This document shows positions 1-7,303 of a stretch of 64,000 bases of DNA, in pieces. Each line of letters opens with the position of its first letter. Positions within the stretch are counted from its first letter, which is position 1. Both the position numbers and the translations under genes were made by a program. A model generated the notes under the pieces. The model was not told where the DNA came from. It searched no databases and saw nothing but the letters and a program-made list of their open reading frames with translations. The stretch comes from Microbacterium enclense (GTDB lineage: Bacteria > Actinomycetota > Actinomycetes > Actinomycetales > Microbacteriaceae): NCBI GenBank assembly GCA_038182865.1, contig CP116226.1, positions 3,348,001 through 3,412,000 on the forward strand, written 5' to 3'.

Positions 1-1
1 C

Positions 2-925
2 GTGGCGACGATCCGCGACATCGTGCGCGGCCTCGGCATCTCGGAGGCCCGGCTCGAGCGCGGCAACCTCCGCTGCGACGCCAACGTCTCGCTGCGCCCC
101 CGCGGCCAGGAGAAGCTGGGCACGCGCACCGAGACCAAGAACGTCAACTCGATGCGCTCGGTCGAGCGCGCGGTGCGGTACGAGATCCAGCGCCAGGCAG
201 CGATCCTGGCAAAGGGCGGCACGATCACGCAGGAGACGCGCCACTGGCACGAAGACACCGGGCGGACGTCACCCGGGCGCCCGAAGTCGGATGCCGACGA
301 CTACCGCTACTTCCCGGAGCCCGACCTGCTGCCGGTCGTGCCCGCGCCCGAGCTGATCGAGGAGCTCCGGGTTGCGCTCCCCGAGCCGCCCGCCGCGCGC
401 CGCCGCCGACTGAAGGCCGAGTGGGGCTTCACCGATCTCGAGTTCCAGGACGTCGCCAACGGCGGTCTGCTCGACGCGGTGGCCGAGACGATCGCCGCGG
501 GCGCCGCTCCGGCCGCGGCTCGCAAGTGGTGGACGGGCGAGATCACCCGCGTCGCGAACGCGCAGGAGCGCGACGCCGCCGATCTCGTCTCGCCCGCGAA
601 CGTTGCCGCGCTGCAGGAGTTGGTGGATGCCGGCTCCCTCACCGACAAGCTCGCGCGTCAGGTGCTCGAGGGCGTCATCGCCGGCGAGGGGACGCCGCAG
701 GAGGTCGTGGACGCCCGCGGTCTCGCGGTCGTGTCCGACGACGGCGCTCTCATCGCGGCAATCGACGAGGCCCTCGCCGCACAGCCCGACGTGCTCGCGA
801 AGATCCGCGACGGCAAGGTCCAAGCTGCCGGCGCGGTCATTGGAGCGGTGATGAAGGCGATGAAGGGCCAGGCCGACGCCGCCCGCGTGCGCGAACTCGT
901 CCTGGAGCGGGCCGCCGCCCAGTAG
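2..925 (+). CDS. gatB: Asp-tRNA(Asn)/Glu-tRNA(Gln) amidotransferase subunit B, 3' part
   Basis: This is the C-terminal 307 residues of GatB; the N-terminal part lies outside the window. GatB is the kinase subunit of the GatCAB complex, which converts mischarged Glu-tRNA(Gln) or Asp-tRNA(Asn) to the correct amide in the cytoplasm. Visible signatures are the CDANVSLRP and GTRTETKNVNS segments near the start, the DDYRYFPEPDLLP motif of the catalytic region, and the helical tail with the YqeY-like domain (about the last 150 residues), which binds tRNA. The reading frame is open from the first bases and ends just before a strong hairpin. The family assignment is secure; completeness at the 5' side cannot be judged. 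Confidence 0.96.
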   Translation: MATIRDIVRGLGISEARLERGNLRCDANVSLRPRGQEKLGTRTETKNVNSMRSVERAVRYEIQRQAAILAKGGTITQETRHWHEDTGRTSPGRPKSDADDYRYFPEPDLLPVVPAPELIEELRVALPEPPAARRRRLKAEWGFTDLEFQDVANGGLLDAVAETIAAGAAPAAARKWWTGEITRVANAQERDAADLVSPANVAALQELVDAGSLTDKLARQVLEGVIAGEGTPQEVVDARGLAVVSDDGALIAAIDEALAAQPDVLAKIRDGKVQAAGAVIGAVMKAMKGQADAARVRELVLERAAAQ

Positions 926-931
926 GACACC

Positions 932-977
932 GGATGCCACGCCCCTTCGTCGCAGCAGCGACGGGGGCGTGGCATCC
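932..977 (+). terminator. Rho-independent-type hairpin after gatB
   Basis: A 14-bp perfect stem (GGATGCCACGCCCC at 932-945 and GGGGCGTGGCATCC at 964-977) starts 6 nt after the gatB stop and is followed by a pyrimidine-rich stretch (GTCTTCCTCC). It most likely ends the gat operon transcript ahead of dinB. Confidence 0.8.
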
Positions 978-1049
978 GTCTTCCTCCGCGCAAGAAGAGC
1001 GACCGGGGGGAGGCGCCCCGATGTCGGAGGCCCGGGAGAGAATGGATGC

Positions 1050-2306
1050 ATGGGACGCGGAGACGGCACGGGGCGCATCGTCTCAGGGCCCGACGCGGAC
1101 GACACCGGCACCGGCATCCTGCACGTCGACATGGATGCCTTCTTCGCCTCCGTCGCCGTGCTCGATGACCCGTCCCTTGCGGGGAAACCTCTGATCATCG
1201 GCGGCTCCGAGGGGCGAGGCGTGGTGTCCAGCGCGTCATACGAGGCGCGTCGCTACGGCGTCAAGTCCGCCATGCCGGTTGCGATCGCTCTGCGTCTGTG
1301 CCCGACCGCCGTCGTCGTCAACCCGCCGTACCACCGGTACACCGAGATGTCGCGGCAGGTCATGGCGATCTTCCACGATGTGACGCCGCTGGTGGAACCG
1401 CTCTCGATCGACGAGGCCTTCCTCGATGTGCGTGGGGCGCGGCGATTGTGGGGGAGCCCGGGAAAGATCGCCCGCGACCTGCGTGCCCGGGTGAAGGCCG
1501 AGACGGGACTGACCTGCAGCATCGGCGTCGCGGCGACCAAGCACGTCGCGAAAATGGCATCCACCATCTCGAAACCCGACGGGCTGCTGGTCGTTGCGGA
1601 GGCGGACACCGAGGCCTTCCTCCGCCCGCGCTCGGTGCGCGCTCTGTGGGGCGTCGGACCCAAAGCCGCGGAAGCTCTCGAATCCCGCGGCGTCCGGCTC
1701 ATCTCCGACATCCTCGACACCCCACGCCCCGCGCTCGACCAGGTACTCGGGCCGGCGATGGGGGAGCGGATCTGGCACCTCGCCCGTGGGATCGATGCGC
1801 GGGAGGTGCACACCACACGCACCGAGAAGAGCATCGGCCACGAGGAGACCTTCCACACCGACATCTCCGACACGCGCACTCTGCATGTGGAACTACGACG
1901 CCTCGCCGATCGTGTCGGGGCACGTCTGCGAGCCCAGTATCACGAGGCCTCCACGATCTCGATCAAGGTGCGCTTCTCCGACTTCACGACCATCAGCCGG
2001 TCGCGGACGCTCCCCGAAGCCACGTCCGTCGGCCAGCGCATCGGCGACGCGGCGATCGAGTTGTTCGACGCGATCGACCGCCGCCAAGCGGTGCGGTTGG
2101 TCGGCGTGCGCGGAGAGAAGCTCAAGCCCGCCGCGATCGCGGCGACCCTGTGGGATGACGACGCCGAGTGGCGACGCGTCGAGGGCGCGCTCGATGGCGC
2201 GGCCGCACGGTTCGGTCGCGGCGCCGTGACACGTGGATCTCTGCTCGGACCGTCGCGGGGCGGGGGAGCCCTGCCGACGAACCCGCGGCCGTCTTATGAG
2301 CACTGA
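1050..2306 (+). CDS. dinB: DNA polymerase IV (Y family)
   Basis: A 418-residue Y-family polymerase for error-prone bypass of damaged template. The catalytic acidic residues are visible: D27 in the VDMDAFFASV motif and D121/E122 in SIDEAFLDV. They are followed by the helix-hairpin-helix thumb (ALWGVGPKAAEALESRGV) and the little-finger domain with the IGHEETF segment. The ATG at 1050 places the palm motif at the usual distance from the N terminus; upstream in-frame starts overlap the gatB terminator and give a poor, arginine-rich leader. No classical beta-clamp peptide was obvious at the C terminus. Confidence 0.95.
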   Translation: MGRGDGTGRIVSGPDADDTGTGILHVDMDAFFASVAVLDDPSLAGKPLIIGGSEGRGVVSSASYEARRYGVKSAMPVAIALRLCPTAVVVNPPYHRYTEMSRQVMAIFHDVTPLVEPLSIDEAFLDVRGARRLWGSPGKIARDLRARVKAETGLTCSIGVAATKHVAKMASTISKPDGLLVVAEADTEAFLRPRSVRALWGVGPKAAEALESRGVRLISDILDTPRPALDQVLGPAMGERIWHLARGIDAREVHTTRTEKSIGHEETFHTDISDTRTLHVELRRLADRVGARLRAQYHEASTISIKVRFSDFTTISRSRTLPEATSVGQRIGDAAIELFDAIDRRQAVRLVGVRGEKLKPAAIAATLWDDDAEWRRVEGALDGAAARFGRGAVTRGSLLGPSRGGGALPTNPRPSYEH

Positions 2307-2376
2307 GGGGCGAGGCACGCGGGGTCGATCGATGCAACACCCTCGACGGGACGGATCCGGCCGGTACGGTGGGCAC

Positions 2377-2697
2377 ATGCCCAACATCGCTCTGGAACTC
2401 GGTAAGCAATCCACGAACTTCGGCGTCACCGCCGCCTACGGTGAGCAGCAGGACGTCGACGGTGTTCGCATCGTCCCCGTCGCCCTCGTATGGGCCGGGT
2501 ACGGCGGCGGATCTGACGAGCAGGGAAACGGCGGTGGCGGCGGTGGGGGATACACGCTCCCGCTCGGCGCCTACATCCGCCGCGGTGACGACCTGCGCTT
2601 CGATCCGAACCTCGTGTCGCTGCTCGCCGTCGGCATCCCGTTCGTGTGGGTCGCCGGTCGCGCGCTCAGCCGTGTCATCCGCGCCCTCAAGAAGTAG
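2377..2697 (+). CDS. GerW/YtfJ-like small protein
   Basis: A 106-residue protein resembling the GerW (YtfJ) family: a VDGVRIVPVALVWAGYG strand region, a run of glycines (residues about 55-61) and a YTLPLGAYI segment, then a hydrophobic stretch near the C terminus (LLAVGIPFVWVAG). In Bacillus the family is linked to spore germination; in non-sporulating actinobacteria its role is not known to me. TACGGT lies 6 nt before the ATG, so the message is probably leaderless. Its 3' end overlaps the next gene by 26 nt. Confidence 0.8.
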   Translation: MPNIALELGKQSTNFGVTAAYGEQQDVDGVRIVPVALVWAGYGGGSDEQGNGGGGGGGYTLPLGAYIRRGDDLRFDPNLVSLLAVGIPFVWVAGRALSRVIRALKK

Positions 2698-3277
2698 CGC
2701 GGACGCCAGCGCCGACGCCGTCGACGACGCGCTGACGGCGGCGGCGCTCGCCATCACCGAGCGCGTGCAGAAGCTCGGCGTCACCAATCCGGTGATCGTC
2801 GTGGATGGGCGCAGCGGGGCCGGGAAGACCTCATTGGCTCGCCGCCTCGTGGCCGCATGGCCGCTTCACGGCCGCGTCCAGCTCGTCGCCCTCGACGATG
2901 TCTACCCGGGCTGGGATGGTCTCGCCGACGGGGCGGCGTACGCGCGCGAAGCGATCCTGACCCCGCACGCGAAAGGCCTGGTGGGCGTCTGGCAGCGGTG
3001 GGACTGGGAGGCGAACGATCGCGCCGAGTCGTACGCGGTCGACCCCTCGCTGCCGCTGATCGTGGAGGGTGCGGGAGTGCTGACGCCGGAGACGGCTCGT
3101 CTCGCGGACATCTCCGTCTGGGTCGACGCTCCGGCGGGTTCACGCCGGCACCGGGCGCTCGATCGCGACGGTGACAGCTACCGGCCGCACTGGAAGCGCT
3201 GGGCGGTTCAGGAAGACCGACATCTCGAGCAGAACAACCCTGTGTCTTTGGCAACGCTCTTCGTCCGCGTCCCTTGA
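2672..3277 (+). CDS. P-loop NTPase, uridine-kinase-like
   Basis: A 201-residue ATP-binding protein. The Walker A motif GRSGAGKTSLARRL is near residue 50, followed by an ALDDVYPGWDGL substrate-type motif and a LIVEGAGVLT strand, the order seen in uridine kinase and related small-molecule kinases. The substrate cannot be told from sequence. The GTG at 2672 lies inside the end of the upstream gene (26-nt overlap), suggesting translational coupling. An alternative start a little downstream is possible because the first 30 residues are low-complexity. Confidence 0.82.
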   Translation: MSSAPSRSSADASADAVDDALTAAALAITERVQKLGVTNPVIVVDGRSGAGKTSLARRLVAAWPLHGRVQLVALDDVYPGWDGLADGAAYAREAILTPHAKGLVGVWQRWDWEANDRAESYAVDPSLPLIVEGAGVLTPETARLADISVWVDAPAGSRRHRALDRDGDSYRPHWKRWAVQEDRHLEQNNPVSLATLFVRVP

Positions 3278-3335
3278 CGGTGCAATGAACGGATCCCGTC
3301 GCAACTCGCAGAGGGGTCTGCTGCCGCGTGACCGC

Positions 3336-3818
3336 TCAGCCGCGATCGAGCGCCGACACCAGGCCGTCGAGGCGATATCCGATCCAGTCGTAGATCCCGA
3401 AGCGGGGGTCGTCAGGCTCATGATCATCTTCGCTGTGGATGCCGAGCCGCGTCGCCATGACGAGACGGACGGCCGAGAGAGTGCGCATCCACGACATCGC
3501 CTCGTCCTCTCCGAGCGCGACCGTGAGCGTGGCATCCGGATCGTCGTCCGAACGGATGTCGCCGCCGTCCATGCCGAGCGTGTGCAGAACGATCTCCGCA
3601 TCTCGGGCGCGTCGGCCCAGAAGGTCATCTCCAGTGAGTCGCCGAAACTCCGCCGTCGCGGCGTCGTCGTCAGGGTAGGCAGCGGGGAGGAGACGGGCGA
3701 TCGCGGGATCGTCGTCGCGGCGCGTGTCAGCGACGACATCGCGGAACTGTCCGACGATGCCGGCCAGATGCAGGGCCTCGAGACCGCTCATCTCGAGCAC
3801 CACGATCTTGTCGCTCAC
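3336..3818 (-). CDS. DUF2017 family protein
   Basis: A 160-residue protein starting at a GTG (3818) that overlaps the clpS stop codon, a coupling typical of the actinobacterial clpS-DUF2017 pair. Recognisable features are the IVVLEMSGLEALHLAGIV start, the AEFRRLTGDDLLGRR segment and the helix MSWMRTLSAVRLVMATRLGI. The function is unknown; the constant linkage to ClpS suggests a link to protein turnover, which is inference. Confidence 0.85.
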   Translation of the reverse strand: MSDKIVVLEMSGLEALHLAGIVGQFRDVVADTRRDDDPAIARLLPAAYPDDDAATAEFRRLTGDDLLGRRARDAEIVLHTLGMDGGDIRSDDDPDATLTVALGEDEAMSWMRTLSAVRLVMATRLGIHSEDDHEPDDPRFGIYDWIGYRLDGLVSALDRG

Positions 3819-4114
3819 ACGGGCTCCTTCCGGACAGTGGCCCACAGCCCGTAATCGTGCATGGCCTGGGTATGGGCTTCCATGACCTCTCGGGGTCCGC
3901 GCGCCACGACGGCGTGTCCGTCGTGGTGAACGGCGAGCATCAGGCGCTCGGCCGTTGCCGCGTCGAAGCCGAAGTAGGTCCGGAAGACGTGACTGACGTA
4001 GCTCATCAGGTTCACCGGATCGTTCCACACGACGGTCTGCCAGGACGACGGGGGGACAGCCGTGAGATCGGTCTCCTCGACCACGTCGAGATCGGGCAGA
4101 GCGGTGCCGGCCAT
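3815..4114 (-). CDS. clpS: ATP-dependent Clp protease adaptor ClpS
   Basis: A 99-residue adaptor that delivers N-degron proteins to ClpCP or ClpAP. Diagnostic segments are WQTVVWNDPVNLMSYV (binding-pocket Asn-Asp-Pro), the FGFDAATAERLMLAVHHDG helix and GHAVVARG. The ATG at 4114 overlaps the stop of the upstream metallopeptidase gene and its own end overlaps the DUF2017 start, so the three genes form a tight operon. Confidence 0.93.
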   Translation of the reverse strand: MAGTALPDLDVVEETDLTAVPPSSWQTVVWNDPVNLMSYVSHVFRTYFGFDAATAERLMLAVHHDGHAVVARGPREVMEAHTQAMHDYGLWATVRKEPV

Positions 4115-4524
4115 CAGGCCCACCCCAGCTCGTGAAGGCGTTCGTCGTCGATCCCGTAGAAGTGGGCGATCTCATGAACGAGCGTGGTGTGGATCTCGTC
4201 GCGGAGTTCGGAGATGTTCCCGCACACCGCGAGGTGCTGCTCGCGATAGACGATGATTCGATCCGGCAGTTCGCCGACCCCGTAGCGGTCTCGTTCCGTC
4301 AACGCCCATCCGTCGTAGAGGCCGAGAAGATCGAGCGACCCATCCTCGGGGCGGTCTTCGACGACGAACACGACGTTGTCCAGACCCTCGACCATGTCGT
4401 CGGGAAGGCGATCAAGTTCCTCGACCACGAGTGCCTCGAATTCATCGGCGTCGAGCGTCATCGCGTCGACGGTGCGCGCGTCATCGCTCAAGTCATCTCC
4501 CGCGAAATCGGCCGGTGAGGTCAA
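4114..4524 (-). CDS. Zincin-type metallopeptidase family protein (HExxH)
   Basis: A 136-residue protein with a zinc-binding HEIAH motif at residues 117-121, followed by FYGIDDERLHELGW, the signature of the small actinobacterial zincin family formerly called DUF1025. The earlier half (DDMVEGLDNVVFVVEDRP) also matches that family. It is the first gene of the operon with clpS and DUF2017. Peptidase activity is inferred from the motif only. Confidence 0.9.
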   Translation of the reverse strand: MTSPADFAGDDLSDDARTVDAMTLDADEFEALVVEELDRLPDDMVEGLDNVVFVVEDRPEDGSLDLLGLYDGWALTERDRYGVGELPDRIIVYREQHLAVCGNISELRDEIHTTLVHEIAHFYGIDDERLHELGWA

Positions 4525-4582
4525 TGGATGGTCGGTGGTCCCTTGATTCTACGGGCGACCCAGGCTCGACCTCCCGGAACGA

Positions 4583-4616
4583 CGAAGGCCCACCGAGGGA
4601 TCTCGGCGGGCCTTCG
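4583..4616. terminator. Hairpin between tRNA-His and the metallopeptidase gene
   Basis: The arms 4583-4597 and 4602-4616 pair over 15 positions with one A/C mismatch. The hairpin lies just downstream of tRNA-His on the minus strand and probably terminates that transcript. Confidence 0.65.
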
Positions 4617-4625
4617 AGGAAGTGG

Positions 4626-4699
4626 GGTGGCTAACGGGACTTGAACCCGCGGCCCCCGCGACCACAACGCGGTGCTCTACCAACTGAGCTATAGCCACC
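4626..4699 (-). tRNA. tRNA-His (GTG)
   Basis: A full cloverleaf on the minus strand: acceptor GTGGCTA pairs with TAGCCAC, the D arm is GCTCAGTTGGTAGAGC, the anticodon loop is TTGTGGT (anticodon GTG), and the T arm has GGTTCAAGTCC. There is a G at position -1 opposite a C discriminator, the identity pair specific to histidine tRNA. No CCA is encoded. Confidence 0.96.
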
Positions 4700-4734
4700 A
4701 TGTGTCCGCCGCAGCGGACAACTGGACAATTATG

Positions 4735-5361
4735 TCATACGTCGCGCGCGAACGACGACACTGCCGAGGCTGCGACCGCCTTCGCCTCGTCGCTCGTCGG
4801 ACCGGGCTGGGGGACGAAAACGGCCTCGCGGTAGTACGACAGTTCGCGGATGGATTCGAGGATGTCGGCCAGGGCCCGGTGTCCGCCGTTCTTCGCCGGA
4901 GCGTGGATGTACGCCCGCGGGTACCACCGGCGCGAAAGCTCCTTGATGCTCGAGACATCGACGTTGCGGTAGTGCAGCCAGCGGTCGACGCGCGGCATGT
5001 ACTTGGCCAGGAACATCCGGTCGGTACCGATCGTGTTCCCGGCGAGAGGGGCTTTGCCTTCCACGGGGGCGAAACGCTGAATGTACTCGAGCGCTTGGAA
5101 CTCGGCATCCGCAAGGCTGACCCCGTGAGGAATCTCCTCGAGAAGGCCCGACGATCGATGCATCTCGGTGACGAACTCACCCATGTTCTCGAGAGCGGAG
5201 GCGTCGGGCTTGATGACGATGTGGAAACCGGGGTCGAGCACAGTGAGCTCGAAGTCCGTGACCACGACGGCGATCTCGACCAACTCGTCGACCGCGAGGT
5301 CGAGGCCCGTCATCTCGCAGTCGATCCAGACGAGCCGGTCGTTTACAGAAGCGCCTACCAT
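4735..5361 (-). CDS. orn: Oligoribonuclease
   Basis: A 208-residue DEDD-family 3'-5' exoribonuclease that degrades 2-5 nt RNAs, the last step of mRNA decay. The first acidic motif VWIDCEMTGLDL carries D14 and E16; the later AKYMPRVDRWLHYRNVDVSS and HRALADILESI segments supply the other metal ligands and the His. Length is typical for the family. It lies between tRNA-His and the disrupted tRNA-Arg gene, all on the minus strand. Confidence 0.94.
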   Translation of the reverse strand: MVGASVNDRLVWIDCEMTGLDLAVDELVEIAVVVTDFELTVLDPGFHIVIKPDASALENMGEFVTEMHRSSGLLEEIPHGVSLADAEFQALEYIQRFAPVEGKAPLAGNTIGTDRMFLAKYMPRVDRWLHYRNVDVSSIKELSRRWYPRAYIHAPAKNGGHRALADILESIRELSYYREAVFVPQPGPTSDEAKAVAASAVSSFARDV

Positions 5362-5400
5362 CCCTCCAGTCTAGTGAGGGGGTCCGACGCCGGAACGGAG

Positions 5401-5443
5401 TCCCCCAGACACGATTCGAACGTGTGACCGGCGGATTACAAGG
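5401..5443 (-). pseudogene. 3' half of host tRNA-Arg(TCT), cut by the prophage
   Basis: Read on the minus strand, this segment supplies the second half of a tRNA: the end of an anticodon loop, a T arm (ACACG, loop TTCGAAT, CGTGT), the 3' acceptor strand CTGGGGG and an A discriminator. The matching 5' half lies 45.7 kb away at 51166-51206. Joined, they give a canonical cloverleaf with a 7-bp acceptor stem CCCCCAG/CTGGGGG. Both carry a C-T mismatch at the base of the anticodon loop, as does the phage tRNA. Neither half is functional alone. Confidence 0.88.
5433..5443. other. attL core
   Basis: GGATTACAAGG at the left prophage junction, matching the attR core GGATTAGAAGG at 51166-51176 in 10 of 11 bases. 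Bases to the left are host tRNA; bases to the right are phage. The single mismatch (C here, G at attR) places strand exchange within the shared GGATTA: this junction keeps the phage base, attR keeps the host base. Confidence 0.85.
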
Positions 5444-5464
5444 CGGGCGTTTCGGGCGGCATCG

Positions 5465-5878
5465 TCACTCACGTCGAGTTCGGCCGGCGCACTCTCTCGG
5501 ACTCGATCGCCTGACCGCTGCGGCGCCAGGCGCGAACATGCGACGGAGCCCGACGAAACCGCCGACCACGTCGCCGGCACTTGCTCGCTGGTGCAGCTCG
5601 TCGGTCAGGAACGTGGTGGGGGCACGGCTTACAGCGTTTCGGAATCCGCCGGTCGTGAAGTCTGCGTCGGTAAGCCAGCCCGCCACGACCATCCCCTCGA
5701 CGGGATCGGCGCCGAACGCGCGCGCGATCGCGATGATGCCGTGGCACGGGGCCATGTCGGCGTTCAGCCAGCGGCCGACGGTTTGGTGGCTGACGCCGAC
5801 CTGTCGGGCAATCTCCCGGTGGGATGCGCCGTCGGTCGCGTCGTCGAGCCACCGCCTCCAGGCAGTGATGATGACCAG
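5465..5878 (-). CDS. HTH regulator beside attL, divergent from integrase
   Basis: The reading frame encodes up to 137 residues with a clear helix-turn-helix near the N terminus (REIARQVGVSHQTVGRWLN). A middle region follows (GIIAIARAFGADPVEGMVVAGW) of the kind seen in small phage XRE-type repressors. No ATG, GTG or TTG precedes the HTH in this frame: the frame opens after a TAG at 5882-5884, and CTG at 5878 (or an ATC slightly downstream, spaced 6 nt from AGGAG) is the only possible start that keeps the domain. The first ATG, at 5755, would delete the HTH. So this is either a non-canonical start or a damaged gene. It lies between attP and int and probably regulates int. Confidence 0.65.
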   Translation of the reverse strand: MVIITAWRRWLDDATDGASHREIARQVGVSHQTVGRWLNADMAPCHGIIAIARAFGADPVEGMVVAGWLTDADFTTGGFRNAVSRAPTTFLTDELHQRASAGDVVGGFVGLRRMFAPGAAAVRRSSPRECAGRTRRE

Positions 5879-5907
5879 CTCCTATCGGCGTAGGAGCCGC
5901 TTCGGGT

Positions 5908-6051
5908 GCGGTCCATACGCGGACCGGCATCCCCGCCTGCAGTCGCGGAATTCCGGCGTTCCAGGCTACCTAGGAGTACTGAGGTTCGGTCCGTTGACGG
6001 ACCGATTCTCGTGTCGCTGCCGAGGTCTGGCTAGCTTCACTGGACCGATTC
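5908..6051. promoter_or_regulatory. GGTCC/GGACC operator-like array upstream of int
   Basis: The 198-bp gap between the HTH gene and int holds repeated half-sites. One inverted pair is GGTCC at about 5910-5914 with GGACC at 5921-5925. A near-perfect palindrome follows (TCGGTCCGT at 5986-5994, ACGGACCGA at 5997-6005), then a direct repeat GGACCGATTC at 5999-6008 and 6042-6051. Such spaced dyads between divergent genes suggest binding sites for the adjacent HTH protein. A TTGACG box lies within the palindrome, but no good -10 box was found at the right distance. Confidence 0.5.
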
Positions 6052-6076
6052 ACGGGGCAGATACACGGAAGGAATC

Positions 6077-7021
6077 ATGATGGGGGACGCAGTGCACCGA
6101 CCCGAGCTGAGGGTCGTCGACGGGGGAGCAGACGAGCCAGCGGTAACAGCTCGAGGGCGGCTCACGCCAGACGAGCGGATCATCGCGCGACGTCGAGCGT
6201 GGCTGCTCGCCTCGAGCAGCACACAGAAGAGCATCCGCGAGCGCGAGATCGTCATTCGGGCGATGCTGCGGCGGACCGGGGCGACGCTCGTGGATGTCAC
6301 GCGGGACGAGCTCGTGGCAGATCTAGCGCGGCCGGGGATCGCGGCGTCGACTCGGTCTCAATACAAGTCGACGATGTACGGATTCTTCACCTGGTTGCAG
6401 GAGGAGGGCGATCGCCCGGACAACCCAGCTGTGAGGTTGCCGCGCGTGAAGGTGCCGAAGCGGGAGCCGAACCCGTTCCCGACCGAGGACATTCAACGGC
6501 TCCTCGACTCGGGTATCTATCGCCGGATGCGGTTGTGGGTGCTGCTGTACGCGTACCAGGCGCTCCGTGCCGGCGAGATCGCCGCGGTGCGGGCGGACAA
6601 GGTCGACTGGGTCAATCGACGCATCCTCTCGTGGGAGGCGAAGGGGGGTCGCTTCGTGTGGCGCCCGATCCACGAGCTCGTGTGGCCGGAGCTCGAGCGC
6701 TACCGGGACATGAAGGGGTGGCTGTTCCCCACGAAGGCGGATGCCTCAAAGCATGTGTCAGCGGCGACTGTGAGCAACAGCATGTCGAAGGCGGTCAAGC
6801 GTGCCGGCATCATGCACCGGCCACACGATCTCCGCGCCTGGCACGCGACGGAGCTCATCGAGCTCGACGTCCCGACGGTGGTGGTCGCTCACTCGCTCCG
6901 ACACGCTGACACGCAGACGGTCCAGAAGTACGTTCGCGTGAGCGATCCGACCCTGACGGCCGCGGTGACGCGGTTGCCGACCGTGACGGTTCCCGACAAG
7001 TCGGCTCGCCGGGTAGCGTAG
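6077..7021 (+). CDS. int: Tyrosine-type site-specific integrase
   Basis: A 314-residue phage integrase. It has an N-terminal SAM-like core-binding domain (about residues 45-110) and a C-terminal catalytic domain with the full set R164 (QALRAGE), K189 (WEAKGG), H250 and R253 (PHDLRAW), H276 (SLRHADTQ) and nucleophile Y285 (QKYVRV). AAGGA lies shortly before the ATG. It is oriented so that in the free phage it follows the repressor across attP, as in mycobacteriophages with integration-dependent immunity. The chain ends RRVA, a non-polar Ala-ending tail; whether this acts as a degradation signal is unknown. Confidence 0.95.
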   Translation: MMGDAVHRPELRVVDGGADEPAVTARGRLTPDERIIARRRAWLLASSSTQKSIREREIVIRAMLRRTGATLVDVTRDELVADLARPGIAASTRSQYKSTMYGFFTWLQEEGDRPDNPAVRLPRVKVPKREPNPFPTEDIQRLLDSGIYRRMRLWVLLYAYQALRAGEIAAVRADKVDWVNRRILSWEAKGGRFVWRPIHELVWPELERYRDMKGWLFPTKADASKHVSAATVSNSMSKAVKRAGIMHRPHDLRAWHATELIELDVPTVVVAHSLRHADTQTVQKYVRVSDPTLTAAVTRLPTVTVPDKSARRVA

Positions 7022-7029
7022 AGCGGTCA

Positions 7030-7102
7030 GCCCCCGTAGCTCAGAGGATAGAGCAGCGGCTTTCTAATCCGTCGGTCGCGCGTTCGAATCGCGCCGGGGG
7101 CA
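7030..7102 (+). tRNA. Phage-borne tRNA-Arg (TCT)
   Basis: A complete cloverleaf starting 8 nt after the integrase stop: acceptor GCCCCCG/CGGGGGC, D arm GCTCAGAGGATAGAGC, anticodon loop TTTCTAA (anticodon TCT), T arm GCGCG/CGCGC with loop TTCGAAT, discriminator A. It has the same anticodon as the host gene interrupted by the prophage but differs from it in the acceptor and T stems. It is therefore not a copy of the host gene made by integration. It likely supplies the AGA/AGG-reading function lost at attB. It lies in the opposite orientation to the host remnants, so it is not an attachment repeat. Confidence 0.93.
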
Positions 7103-7303
7103 CCGACCGAGGAGATCCGCTGTACGCCTCGTAGACGCCCTAGAACGCCCCTTCGTGCACGCTGAGTGCGGGAGGGGCCTTCTAACGCGTTGTGAGCGGC
7201 GTCGGTGGCGCGACGGCGTGGAGGTCGTGGGACCGTCCCGGGCGCCTCGGCGGATGACGTAGCCTGTTGTCCTCTCGGCCGGGGAAAGGACACTCGGCCA
7301 CCC

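Noticed and set aside
5465..5878. Truncation of the minus-strand HTH gene by integration
   Set aside because: Its stop codon is encoded by phage DNA 22 nt inside attL, so the protein is the same before and after integration. The gene changed by integration is the one at attR.
5469..5930. Alternative 153-residue frame over the HTH gene starting at ATG 5930
   Set aside because: The product is dominated by Arg and Pro and lacks any domain, while the overlapping frame has a clean helix-turn-helix.
7027..7293. Minus-strand open frame ending IRTRDRRIRKPLLYPLSYGG
   Set aside because: It is antisense to the tRNA; such translated tRNA shadows are a common false gene call.
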